From: Porticoccaceae bacterium
Lineage (GTDB): Bacteria; Pseudomonadota; Gammaproteobacteria; Pseudomonadales; Porticoccaceae
Assembly: GCA_002692165.1 (NCBI GenBank)
Contig: NZJL01000039.1
Location: forward strand, 26,133-35,202
Direction: 5' to 3'
DNA: 9,070 nt
In this document: positions 1 through 6,220 of the stretch, one piece after another
How positions within the stretch are numbered: the first letter of the stretch is position 1
How the letters are laid out: each line of letters begins with the position of its first letter
Notes under the pieces: generated by a model
Seen by the model: the letters and a program-made list of their open reading frames with translations, nothing else
Told to the model about the DNA's origin: nothing
Database searches by the model: none
Position numbers and translations under genes: made by a program

Positions 1-82
1 GCCGACACCGCTCTCGACTTAGAACAGTGAGGATTGTGATATATTGTGTACACATTTACGATACTATGTGAGGCTCTGGACC

Positions 83-103
83 ATACACTTTACACTATAC
101 ACG
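83..103. repeat. Three tandem 7-bp units
   Basis: ATACACT (83-89), TTACACT (90-96) and ATACACG (97-103) are adjacent and share the core TACAC. A perfect 10-bp palindrome, TGTGTACACA, lies 28 bp upstream at 45-54. The array is short and could be chance in AT-rich DNA, or a small set of protein-binding iterons upstream of the 170-175 promoter box. Confidence 0.3.
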
Positions 104-147
104 ATTAATGAGACCGTGGGGACTAACGGTTTATGGGTGCTTTTGAT

Positions 148-175
148 TTGCTGTCAGGAACGTTATTTTTATAAT
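148..175 (+). promoter_or_regulatory. Candidate sigma-70 promoter, weak -35
   Basis: A perfect TATAAT sits at 170-175. The best upstream element is TTGCTG at 148-153 with a 16-bp spacer, which matches only the TTG half of the consensus. If used, it would give a leader of about 230 nt before the TTG start of the lipoprotein gene, and that leader would include both arms of the inverted repeat. This is inferred from box matches alone. Confidence 0.35.
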
Positions 176-281
176 CGCGCTAATGCTAGGATTGAAACCG
201 GTTGGAAACTTCATTTCTTTAGATTGCCATGCGCGCCAGAAATTAGATCCAATGTTACATCGCAGTGACCGTCGTGCAATA

Positions 282-376
282 AATAACGCGCACTTACGTT
301 TTCCATTATTGATCGAACTGCATTGAAATGTCTTTGTCATATTTAGCGGTCCAACAAAACATAAGTGCGCGTAATT
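282..376. repeat. 17-bp inverted repeat with 61-bp spacer
   Basis: The arm at 282-298 (AATAACGCGCACTTACG) and the reverse complement of 360-376 (AATTACGCGCACTTATG) agree at 15 of 17 positions, including an uninterrupted 11-bp core ACGCGCACTTA (286-296 against 362-372). The arms are GC-richer than the surrounding sequence. In RNA they could form a long stem closing a 61-nt loop. In DNA they could be two opposed operator copies. The right arm ends 25 bases before the ribosome-binding sequence of the gene at 415. Confidence 0.7.
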
Positions 377-400
377 GTTACTATAGACTCAAAACACATC

Positions 401-406
401 GAAGGA
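401..406 (+). promoter_or_regulatory. RBS deciding the TTG start at 415
   Basis: GAAGGA ends 8 nt before TTG at 415. The in-frame ATG at 328 has no purine-rich sequence before it, and the TTG at 409 lies only 2 nt from this site. The RBS therefore favours 415, which also leaves a compact lipoprotein signal peptide. Confidence 0.6.
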
Positions 407-414
407 ATTTGTCA

Positions 415-864
415 TTGAAATTTAGTCTACTGCCACTTATTCTTTTGCTCATGGGGTGTCATGCAGACCAACGTTTTGCTCTTCACGGTGGAGGGACTGC
501 AACATTTGGGGGGCCCCGAGGGCAATTGACGGTCATAAATTATTGGGCAATATGGTGCTCACCCTGCCGCCACGAGATACCTGAACTCAATCGATTCGCA
601 ACTGAGCACAAAGATCAGTATGCTCTGTTGGGCGTCAATTTTGATGGCACTAGCGGTACTGAACTAACACAGCAAATTCAAGATTTAGGCATCGAGTTTA
701 ACAATCTGTTGGACGACCCAAGAACCCTTTGGGGACTGGAAAGGCCGGATGTGCTCCCAGAAACGTTAATCATCGACGCGAAGGGGGAGCTTCGACATCG
801 ATTGGTTGGTCCTCAAACTTATGATTCTTTGCAAAGATTGCTCAATGACCAGGGCACTCTTTAA
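415..864 (+). CDS. TlpA-like thioredoxin-fold lipoprotein
   Basis: This is a 149-residue periplasmic thiol-disulfide protein of the TlpA/ResA type. From the TTG start the protein opens with Lys2 and a short hydrophobic stretch ending in the lipobox LMGC, with the lipidated cysteine at residue 15. The +2 residue is His, not Asp, which by the Lol rule favours the outer membrane. The redox site is WCSPC (Cys48 and Cys51) in the context NYWAIWCSPC, followed by the usual helix HEIPELN. A likely cis-proline loop is VLPET (Pro115). Such proteins usually reduce or exchange periplasmic disulfides, for example in cytochrome c maturation, but nothing nearby identifies a partner. An in-frame ATG at 328 would add 29 residues. 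It lacks an RBS and would place coding sequence across the inverted-repeat arm, so I prefer 415. The family call is firm, the substrate unknown. Confidence 0.85.
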   Translation: MKFSLLPLILLLMGCHADQRFALHGGGTATFGGPRGQLTVINYWAIWCSPCRHEIPELNRFATEHKDQYALLGVNFDGTSGTELTQQIQDLGIEFNNLLDDPRTLWGLERPDVLPETLIIDAKGELRHRLVGPQTYDSLQRLLNDQGTL

Positions 865-974
865 GTGGATTGAAATTGAATAGGCTTCTTTACAAGCTCA
901 ATTTTGATAAACACGGAGTAAAGGAAACTGTCTCAGAGCGGTTGTCCTGACAGCAAAGAGTCCAGATATGCCTT

Positions 975-979
975 GGAGG
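975..979 (+). promoter_or_regulatory. Strong RBS deciding the fpr start
   Basis: GGAGG lies 7 nt before ATG at 987. A second in-frame ATG at 999 is 19 nt away, too far for this site, so 987 is the better start. Confidence 0.7.
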
Positions 980-986
980 TAAGCAT

Positions 987-1766
987 ATGCCGGCGTTGAT
1001 GACCGAGCAGGTGACCAGCGTGCACCATTGGAACGATACATTGTTCAGCTTTCGAACCACCAGAGATCAGTCCTTCAGGTTCACTAACGGCCATTTCACC
1101 ATGATTGGTCTTCCATCTGAATCCAGACCGATAATGCGAGCATACAGTTTCGCTAGCGCCAATTACGAGACTGAGCTTGAATTTTACAGCATCAAGGTAC
1201 CGGATGGACCTCTCACGTCCAAGCTGCAACTGTTGAAAGTGGGTGACGAAATTTTAGTGAGTCGAAAGTCAACCGGGACCCTCGTGGCTGACAATATGAT
1301 GCCTGGCCGCACTCTTTACATGATAAGTACCGGAACTGGTATTGCGCCGTTTCTCAGCCTAATAAAAGATCCAGACATTTACGATCGTTTCGAGAAGGTA
1401 GTTCTCACTCATGGAGTACGGCACATCTCCGAATTGGCCTATGCTGACTACATAGAAAATGTTTTGCCGGAGAACGAGCTAATTGGGGATATGGTTAAAC
1501 ATCAGTTAATTTATTACCCTACAGTAACAAGGGAAGCCTATCGGAACAACGGACGCATCACCGATCTCTTTCGAACTGGAAAGCTCTTCACTGATCTCAG
1601 TTTACCTTTCCCTAGTCTAAGTGATGATAGATTTATGGTTTGTGGCAGTCCGAGTATGCTCAAAGAATTCTGCGGCATTATCGATCGCAAGGGCTTTTGG
1701 GAGTCCCGCAGTGGGCGAGCGGGCCACTACGTCATCGAACGCGCCTTCATTGAAGCGAGTAAATAG
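987..1766 (+). CDS. fpr: Ferredoxin/flavodoxin-NADP+ reductase
   Basis: This 259-residue FAD enzyme moves electrons between NADPH and ferredoxin or flavodoxin in the cytoplasm. The FAD-binding barrel carries RAYS (51-54) and VPDGPLTSKL (71-80). The NADP-binding domain carries STGTGIAPF (114-122), HGVR (142-145) and CGSPSML (219-225). The C-terminus HYVIERAFIE, followed by a few residues, is the pattern of the Pseudomonas/Azotobacter/Rhodobacter bacterial subclass, and length matches that group (about 258). In Pseudomonas this enzyme supports Fe-S cluster building, oxidative-stress defence and iron release from bacterioferritin with Bfd. No Bfd is visible here. The gene stands alone, 122 bp after the lipoprotein gene and convergent with the ferritin-like gene, 56 bp away. 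I found no convincing promoter or regulator site in the upstream gap. Confidence 0.95.
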   Translation: MPALMTEQVTSVHHWNDTLFSFRTTRDQSFRFTNGHFTMIGLPSESRPIMRAYSFASANYETELEFYSIKVPDGPLTSKLQLLKVGDEILVSRKSTGTLVADNMMPGRTLYMISTGTGIAPFLSLIKDPDIYDRFEKVVLTHGVRHISELAYADYIENVLPENELIGDMVKHQLIYYPTVTREAYRNNGRITDLFRTGKLFTDLSLPFPSLSDDRFMVCGSPSMLKEFCGIIDRKGFWESRSGRAGHYVIERAFIEASK

Positions 1767-1822
1767 CGCCATAACACGCTCACAAGCTTGAGGTTTTCCA
1801 GTCAATGTTTTTTTATAGCCGG

Positions 1823-2281
1823 TTAAGGTTTAAACACTTCAAGCGCCCCCGGGCTACGCAGCATTTTGTTGACCTCGTCCGAGTGCAGCGTCTCGGCTGT
1901 AATCATTTCTCGAGCGTATTCTTCCAATAAAATATCTTCTGCTGAAACTGCTAGACTCAAGAGCTTCTTGTACAGAAGAAGCACTGATTTTTCATGTTCA
2001 AGACTTTCTCTCAGGATGTCGCCGATGTCATGTTTCTCGGTCTCGAGTAAAGGCCCTATTTTCAATGAGGGATGACCACCCATCATCGTTACAAGTTCCC
2101 CAGCACGATGAGCGTGCAGAAGACCTTCACTGGCGTTTGCTTTCATCCAGTCGACTATTGGAATGCGATTGAAACCATACACCATTAGTGAGTAGTGGGA
2201 GTAACGTACCACTCCGGCTAGTTCTGCTTCCATTATCCTGTTGAGAATATCGATCGCTTTTTGATTGTCTTTTTCTTCCAT
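1823..2281 (-). CDS. Bacterioferritin-like ferritin-fold protein
   Basis: This is a 152-residue cytoplasmic four-helix-bundle protein of the ferritin/bacterioferritin superfamily, slightly shorter than E. coli Bfr (158). Candidate diiron ligands are Glu20 (EAEL), His56 (in SEGLLHAH), Glu95 or Glu97 (LEHEK), and the clear ExxH at Glu130-His133 (AETLH). Aligned by eye to E. coli Bfr, the second-helix ExxH appears as Glu52-xxx-His56, one residue longer, and the haem-binding Met52 position is occupied by Leu54. It may therefore store or detoxify iron without haem, or be a distinct subfamily. GGHPS at 68-72 and the stretch PLLETEKHDIGDILRESL (77-94) are well-defined features. A GGGAG ribosome-binding sequence lies 8 nt before the ATG. 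The gene is convergent with fpr, and its upstream region shows no obvious Fur box. Superfamily call firm, exact role uncertain. Confidence 0.85.
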   Translation of the reverse strand: MEEKDNQKAIDILNRIMEAELAGVVRYSHYSLMVYGFNRIPIVDWMKANASEGLLHAHRAGELVTMMGGHPSLKIGPLLETEKHDIGDILRESLEHEKSVLLLYKKLLSLAVSAEDILLEEYAREMITAETLHSDEVNKMLRSPGALEVFKP

Positions 2282-2629
2282 AGTTTGAGCTCCCGGATTA
2301 TTTTAAACTATCTGGTTTTTTCTAGCTGATGCTTTTGTCGTCGATTTTTACTATTCTACACACAAGTCTGGATCATAGTGCCACTATATGTCGGCCTATT
2401 GAGGGACGTCATTAAAATTCCGGTTATAATTCAGAAACACATGGCAGATATATGGATGGGCGCAAAGTTTGTGTGTATTCGCCTTATTAGCACTGGCACG
2501 CTATCCTGCAATTCTGTTTTAGTCGAATTAATTCGCATTCTGAGTGCATAAAAGGTCGACCATTTACCGCGTTCGATGCATTTGAAATTTATTTTTCGCT
2601 TAGCGATGATTGAAATGGATGATCTAAAT
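2282..2629. other. Divergent non-coding region, ferritin-like gene/parvulin
   Basis: This 348-bp stretch separates the minus-strand ferritin-like gene from the plus-strand isomerase gene and shows no credible coding potential. It contains a TATAAT at 2425-2430 on plus without a good -35 (the nearest, TTGAGG at 2399-2404, is 20 bp away), a perfect 12-bp palindrome at 2524-2535 and GGTCGACC at 2554-2561. I could not assign a convincing promoter for the ferritin-like gene on the minus strand, and I saw no sequence close to a Fur box. If the isomerase starts at the more upstream ATG at 2576, the last 54 bases would be coding. Confidence 0.5.
2524..2535. repeat. Perfect 12-bp palindrome, possible operator
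   Basis: CGAATTAATTCG is its own reverse complement and lies 94 bp before the chosen start of the isomerase gene. It could be a binding site for a dimeric regulator of the isomerase-HupE unit. AT-rich palindromes also occur by chance, so this is only a candidate. Confidence 0.25.
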
Positions 2630-3502
2630 ATGAGAGCTATGATGTCTGAGCCACTTGTCCAATTTATGGGCATAGGGTTGGCAGTTCACTTGTTAGCTAA
2701 AGTGATTCTTCCTCCAGCAGCTTTGGATGCAGATTATGAAATCGTGGTTAACGAGGCCAGATTGTCATATTTTATTCAGATGCAAGCGAGAGCTTTTCAG
2801 TCTGAGGATGCCAAGAGTTTGCTTGCCAGCCTTAGCAAGTCGGATAAGGATCGTTTGATCCACGATTATGTTCGCGGCGAAGTGCTGTTTCGCGAAGCCA
2901 TGGCCATGCGGCTGGATGAAAATGATGAGATCATCCGTCGTCGTCTGATCCAAAAAATGGAATATATCGCTCAAGGTTTCTTCGATGAAATCTCACCCCC
3001 AGACAAAAATGAGCTGTTACATTTTTATGAATCAAACATAGAGGATTATCGAGTGCCCGCTCAGATTACTTTTACTCATGTTTTTGTTGCTCATGAGGGA
3101 CGGGATGAAACGACTGCAAAAAGGTTAGCAATCGAAACCCAGAACAAGCTGAATAAATCAGAGATTCCATTTGAACAGTCTGGGAAATTTGGTGAAAGAT
3201 TTCTTTACAACAGAAATTATGCAGAGCGGTCTGACATTGAAGTTACCAATCACTTTGGAGAATCTTTCAAAAGCCAAATATTTGATTTGAATCCAAGTGA
3301 TCTTTGGCAAGGCCCGGTTCGCTCCAATTATGGTTACCATCTGATCTTGCTCAAAAAGCTCAAAAAAAGCTTCATTCCTAAATTCGACGAGGTCATTGCC
3401 GCAGTTGTCACTGACGCCCAGCGCCAGGAGTCTCGTGAAGTTAAGCGGGAGGCCATTAAAAATTTGGTAGAAAAGTATCGCGTAACAGTAAAGCTCGAAT
3501 GA
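2630..3502 (+). CDS. Membrane-anchored parvulin-type prolyl isomerase
   Basis: This is a PpiC/SurA-like peptidyl-prolyl cis-trans isomerase of 290 residues from the ATG at 2630. A single hydrophobic segment near residues 8-28 (EPLVQFMGIGLAVHLLAKVI) follows a short N-terminus and should anchor it in the inner membrane with the rest in the periplasm. The middle is charged and helical (about 40-140). The rotamase domain spans roughly 142-244, with ITFTHVFVA (146-154) and WQGPVRSNYGYHLILL (226-241) as its signature strands. A basic helical tail ends the protein. Several in-frame ATGs compete (2576, 2606, 2615, 2630, 2639, 2642). I chose 2630 because it leaves an MRxxxxEPLVxF opening typical of anchored parvulins, but 2642 has a better-spaced GAGAG. 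The stop codon overlaps the start of the next gene, so the two are probably translated together. Confidence 0.85.
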   Translation: MRAMMSEPLVQFMGIGLAVHLLAKVILPPAALDADYEIVVNEARLSYFIQMQARAFQSEDAKSLLASLSKSDKDRLIHDYVRGEVLFREAMAMRLDENDEIIRRRLIQKMEYIAQGFFDEISPPDKNELLHFYESNIEDYRVPAQITFTHVFVAHEGRDETTAKRLAIETQNKLNKSEIPFEQSGKFGERFLYNRNYAERSDIEVTNHFGESFKSQIFDLNPSDLWQGPVRSNYGYHLILLKKLKKSFIPKFDEVIAAVVTDAQRQESREVKREAIKNLVEKYRVTVKLE

Positions 3503-4500
3503 TATTACGAACGCTTTTTGTTATCACGACGTTTTGGTCCGTCGTTTGTCAGAGTCATGAGGGCAGACCTGTCTTCATTGATGTTTTTGAGCATGAGCCG
3601 GGAAATTATTTGCTTAAGTGGAAGATTCCGCCAGTGCTACTTCAAGGGCAACAACCATCCATTGAACTGCAAGGTTCAGAGTGCACTAGGCCGTTTGCAG
3701 ATAAAAATGCAGGAGCAGCAAATGCCGGATTGAATGGGCGTGTTCGCTACCAATGTAGCGAAAATGTGAAGGATTTGTCAGTTATCTTGTCCTATCCGGG
3801 AATTAATCCGGCCCTGACATCGCTGATTATCTTTAAAACCACCGACGGAAAAATTAAGCAAATTTTCTCGAGTCCAGAAAAACTCTCGATTTCCTTGCTT
3901 ACCGAGGTAAGTGGCTGGGCGCTCGTGAGCCAATACATATCGGCAGGAATACGACACATATTAGAAGGCTATGACCACCTTGCCTTCGTGTTGTGTCTAA
4001 TTATGATCGCCGGAGCAGGCCGACGTCTTGTTTATACTGTCACTGGTTTCACTATCGCTCATTCTCTTACATTGAGTCTCGCTACTTTGAATCTTTTAAG
4101 CTTGCCAAGCCTTGTGGTCGAAACGTTGATAGCAATCAGTATACTGCTGCTTGCTGTGGAACTTCATCGCAATCGTTATCATGGCTATGTAAGTTTTACC
4201 TGGCGATATCCAATATTGACTGCAGGATTGTTTGGTTTGCTGCATGGCTTTGGGTTTGCTGGCGTCTTGGCGGATTTGGGCCTTCCTGATGATTTAAGAC
4301 TGCCCGCGTTATTTTTTTTCAACCTTGGTGTAGAGATTGGCCAGTTGCTTTTTGTTGGTTTTATTTTGCTAGCTGCGTTCACTCTGTCGAAAGGGAGTAA
4401 ATGGATTGTTGCAAACTTTATTTTGCTTGACAAAGCAATGATCTATTTTCTGGGCGGGTTGAGCGCGTATTGGACCATAGAGCGTTTGCTATCTTGGTAA
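3499..4500 (+). CDS. HupE/UreJ_2-family membrane protein
   Basis: This 333-residue protein starts within the stop of the isomerase gene (ATGA overlap). It has an N-terminal signal peptide (residues 1 to about 19) whose predicted cleavage would leave His20 at the mature N-terminus (HEGRP). A periplasmic domain of about 120 residues with two cysteines (Cys62, Cys86) follows, then a multi-helix membrane domain from about 140. Family motifs are GIRHILEGYDHLAF (150-163), FTIAHSLTLSLA (184-195), VETLIAISI (207-215), GLLHGFGFAGVL (246-257) and FFFNLGVEIGQL (272-283). The conserved His, Asp and Glu in membrane helices suggest metal handling, as proposed for HupE/UreJ nickel transporters. No hydrogenase or urease genes are present here, so nickel transport for those enzymes is not supported. 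Substrate unknown. Confidence 0.85.
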   Translation: MILRTLFVITTFWSVVCQSHEGRPVFIDVFEHEPGNYLLKWKIPPVLLQGQQPSIELQGSECTRPFADKNAGAANAGLNGRVRYQCSENVKDLSVILSYPGINPALTSLIIFKTTDGKIKQIFSSPEKLSISLLTEVSGWALVSQYISAGIRHILEGYDHLAFVLCLIMIAGAGRRLVYTVTGFTIAHSLTLSLATLNLLSLPSLVVETLIAISILLLAVELHRNRYHGYVSFTWRYPILTAGLFGLLHGFGFAGVLADLGLPDDLRLPALFFFNLGVEIGQLLFVGFILLAAFTLSKGSKWIVANFILLDKAMIYFLGGLSAYWTIERLLSW

Positions 4501-4520
4501 GCATTGTTTTTAACGAGTTG

Positions 4521-4536
4521 ACCTGGGCCAGCAGGT
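4521..4536. terminator. Possible hairpin between convergent genes
   Basis: ACCTG (4521-4525) and CAGGT (4532-4536) form a perfect 5-bp stem with a 6-nt loop, placed in the 42-bp gap between the convergent HupE-family gene and suhB. It is short and not followed directly by a T-run on either strand, so it is at best a weak shared terminator. Confidence 0.25.
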
Positions 4537-4542
4537 GACGCG

Positions 4543-5346
4543 CTATTTTAAATGGCCAAGATGTCTACCCAAAACCTTTAAACTCGTTTTGAAAAGCTTT
4601 GGTGTACACGCGACGATATGTCCGCTGTTTAAAAAATTTTCACCGCCCTGAAAATCGCTAACCATACCCCCAGCCTCTCGCACCAGCAGCGCACCAGCAG
4701 CAATGTCCCATGCTTTCAGATGCATCTCCCAAAACGCGTCAATGCGACCTGAGGCAACATAAGCCAAATCCAGAGAAGCGACCCCTAAGCGTCGTATTCC
4801 TGACGAGTTATTTGCAAACGCGCGCATTGATTTCAAGTAGTTTTCCATATCATCAAAGGCTGGGCTATTAAAAGGGATGCCGGTTGCATAGAGAGCCCCT
4901 TTGGCTGAAATGCGTCCAGACACCCTGATTCGGCGGCCATTTAACATGGCTCCATCACCTCTGCTGGCTGTAAACTCTTCTCTTTGGAATGGCTCCAGTA
5001 CGACAGCGTGTTCGAGTCGACCATCGATTCTGCAAGCTATGGAAACTGCTACATGGGGAATTCCTCGAACAAAATTGGTGGTTCCATCTAAGGGGTCGAT
5101 GATCCACTCAATAGGACTATCCTGTTTCCCCCTAAAGCCAGTTTCTTCTCCATAAAAGCTATGTTCCGGGAAGGCGCTGCTAAGTTGGTTTATGATAAGT
5201 TCTTCCGACCGACGGTCGACCTCTGTTACGAAGTCATATTTACTTTTCTCATCGACTTGAATTCCATCGACATTATCGGCTGCTTTCACGATCATCTCCC
5301 CAGCCTCACGAGCGGCGCGCAGAGCAATGTTGCACATCGGTCTCAC
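4543..5346 (-). CDS. suhB: Inositol-1-monophosphatase family protein SuhB
   Basis: This is a 267-residue, Mg2+-dependent phosphatase of the inositol monophosphatase family. In E. coli the protein also works in rRNA transcription antitermination with Nus factors. Metal-binding residues are visible: Glu67/Glu68 in GEET, then IIDPLDGTT with Asp84 and Asp87, and the C-terminal WDIAAGALLVREAGG with Asp214. I chose the GTG at 5346 because it yields MRPMCNIALRAAR, which aligns residue for residue with the MxPMxNIA opening of E. coli and Pseudomonas SuhB and gives exactly the E. coli length and metal-ligand numbering. A TTG at 5361 (15 bases further out, 5 more residues) and an ATG at 5337 are alternatives. 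Ribosome-binding support is weak for all three (GGA about 10 nt before the GTG). It is divergent from trmJ, as in E. coli. Confidence 0.93.
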   Translation of the reverse strand: MRPMCNIALRAAREAGEMIVKAADNVDGIQVDEKSKYDFVTEVDRRSEELIINQLSSAFPEHSFYGEETGFRGKQDSPIEWIIDPLDGTTNFVRGIPHVAVSIACRIDGRLEHAVVLEPFQREEFTASRGDGAMLNGRRIRVSGRISAKGALYATGIPFNSPAFDDMENYLKSMRAFANNSSGIRRLGVASLDLAYVASGRIDAFWEMHLKAWDIAAGALLVREAGGMVSDFQGGENFLNSGHIVACTPKLFKTSLKVLGRHLGHLK

Positions 5347-5382
5347 AGAATAGTTTTCCAATTGGGGCAGTTACGAAGCATA

Positions 5383-5411
5383 ATTGTACCAGACAACGTT
5401 GATTCTGCTAA
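5383..5411 (-). promoter_or_regulatory. suhB promoter, extended -10
   Basis: Read on the minus strand, TTAGCA (5411-5406) is followed after 17 bp by TACAAT (5388-5383). The -10 box is preceded by TGG, giving an extended -10 (TGnTACAAT). Transcription would start near 5376 and leave a leader of about 30 nt before the GTG of suhB. The fit of spacing and position makes this the best promoter match outside iscR. Confidence 0.5.
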
Positions 5412-5427
5412 ACTTCTGGAAGATTAT
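5399..5427 (+). promoter_or_regulatory. Candidate trmJ promoter
   Basis: TTGATT (5399-5404) and GATTAT (5422-5427) are separated by 17 bp and would start transcription near 5434, about 26 nt before the trmJ start. Each box matches consensus at four positions. It overlaps the -35 region of the suhB promoter on the other strand, so the two could interfere. Confidence 0.35.
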
Positions 5428-5449
5428 TTTTGTGCTAATGCAACTCATT

Positions 5450-5453
5450 GAGG
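5450..5453 (+). promoter_or_regulatory. RBS deciding the GTG start of trmJ
   Basis: GAGG ends 6 nt before the GTG at 5460. The upstream in-frame TTG at 5448 overlaps this site and has no ribosome-binding sequence of its own. Confidence 0.6.
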
Positions 5454-5459
5454 TCATCG

Positions 5460-6200
5460 GTGTCCCAGATAGTTTGTCAAAAAAATATTCGTATTGTTCT
5501 GGTTAACACTGCCCATCCAGGCAACATTGGAGCGGCTGCAAGGGCCATGAAAAACATGAGTATAGAGCAGCTGTATTTGGTTGAGCCTAAAGAATTTCCC
5601 GCTCCGAGGGCCGTTTGGCGAGCTGCTGGTGCAAAAGACGTACTCAGTGAGGCAAAGGTGGTTCAGTCGCTCGACGAAGCAATTGCAGATTGCGGTTTGG
5701 TGATTGGCTCAAGTGCCCGCGAGCGAAGAATACCTTGGCCAGTGCTGAGCCCACGTGAGTGTGGGGAAAAAATTTGGATGGAGGCGGTTCATCAGCCTAT
5801 TGCTTTACTTTTCGGTTCCGAGGATCGTGGATTGTCCAACGAGCATCTGCAAAAGTGTCACTACCATGTATGTGTGCCTGCTAATCCAGACTACAGCTCG
5901 CTAAATTTGGCGGCTGCAGTACAAGTCCTAACATATGAAATTAAGATGGCTTCTTTAGCCCAGAATAGAGATAAGCTCTCTGCTCCTCAAACTTGGGATA
6001 TGCCGTTTGCGAAGTCACAAAATACAGAGCTATTTTATAAGCATTTAGAGGAAACTATGACCGGAATAGGGTTTTATGATTCCCGAAACCCAAAACAACT
6101 CATGACCAGAATACGGCGACTGTTTGCTAGAGTTAGGATGGATGAGATGGAAGTGTCTATTTTACGTGGTCTATTGTCAGCCATTCAGCGTAAGTTATGA
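5460..6200 (+). CDS. trmJ: tRNA Cm32/Um32 2'-O-methyltransferase TrmJ
   Basis: TrmJ methylates the 2'-O of C32 or U32 in the anticodon loop of certain tRNAs using S-adenosylmethionine. It is a dimeric SPOUT enzyme. From the GTG at 5460 the protein has 246 residues, the same as in E. coli. The N-terminal motif NTAHPGNIGAAARAM (16-30) is typical of the family. The SPOUT trefoil-knot signature appears as FGSEDRGLS (118-126) and PANPDYSSLNLAAAVQVLTYE within 140-160. The C-terminal helical extension (about 185-246) matches TrmJ rather than shorter TrmL-like proteins. It is divergent from suhB and lies 95 bp before iscR, the same order as in E. coli. Readthrough into isc is possible because I see no terminator in the gap, but isc has its own promoter. 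Confidence 0.95.
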   Translation: MSQIVCQKNIRIVLVNTAHPGNIGAAARAMKNMSIEQLYLVEPKEFPAPRAVWRAAGAKDVLSEAKVVQSLDEAIADCGLVIGSSARERRIPWPVLSPRECGEKIWMEAVHQPIALLFGSEDRGLSNEHLQKCHYHVCVPANPDYSSLNLAAAVQVLTYEIKMASLAQNRDKLSAPQTWDMPFAKSQNTELFYKHLEETMTGIGFYDSRNPKQLMTRIRRLFARVRMDEMEVSILRGLLSAIQRKL

Positions 6201-6220
6201 GACTAGTGAGTAAGCCAGCA

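Larger units (their letters stand above)
1..414. other. Non-coding leader region at the left edge
   Basis: No open frame here looks like a real protein. Two short ones (74 codons on plus at 44-268, 69 codons on minus at 131-340) overlap each other on opposite strands and match no family I recognise. The first 30 bases read ADTALDLEQ then stop in frame 1 and could be the tail of an upstream gene, but nine codons cannot prove it. The stretch does contain a TGTGTACACA palindrome (45-54), three near-identical 7-mers (83-103), a TATAAT box (170-175) and a long inverted repeat (282-298 with 360-376), so it is probably the regulatory leader of the lipoprotein gene starting at 415. Confidence 0.6.

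Noticed and set aside
1..30. Tail of an upstream gene ending ADTALDLEQ then stop
   Set aside because: Only nine codons are visible, so the reading frame cannot be supported. It remains possible.
44..340. Two overlapping short open frames on opposite strands as genes
   Set aside because: Neither resembles a known family, neither has a good ribosome-binding sequence, and they overlap each other in a region that looks regulatory.
328..414. N-terminal extension of the lipoprotein from ATG at 328
   Set aside because: There is no ribosome-binding sequence before 328, the extension would precede the hydrophobic signal segment by about 30 residues, and it runs through an inverted-repeat arm. The GAAGGA before TTG 415 fits better.
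928..953. Hairpin CTGTC/GACAG between the lipoprotein gene and fpr
   Set aside because: It has a 5-bp stem with a 16-nt loop and no T-run. I could not assign a role.
1779..1796. Terminator after fpr (CTCA/TGAG stem then TTTT)
   Set aside because: The stem has only 4 base pairs with a short T-run, which is too weak to call.
2494..2510. Sigma-54 promoter (TGGCACG followed by TGC)
   Set aside because: The GG and GC elements are 11 bases apart instead of the required 10, so the match is probably chance.
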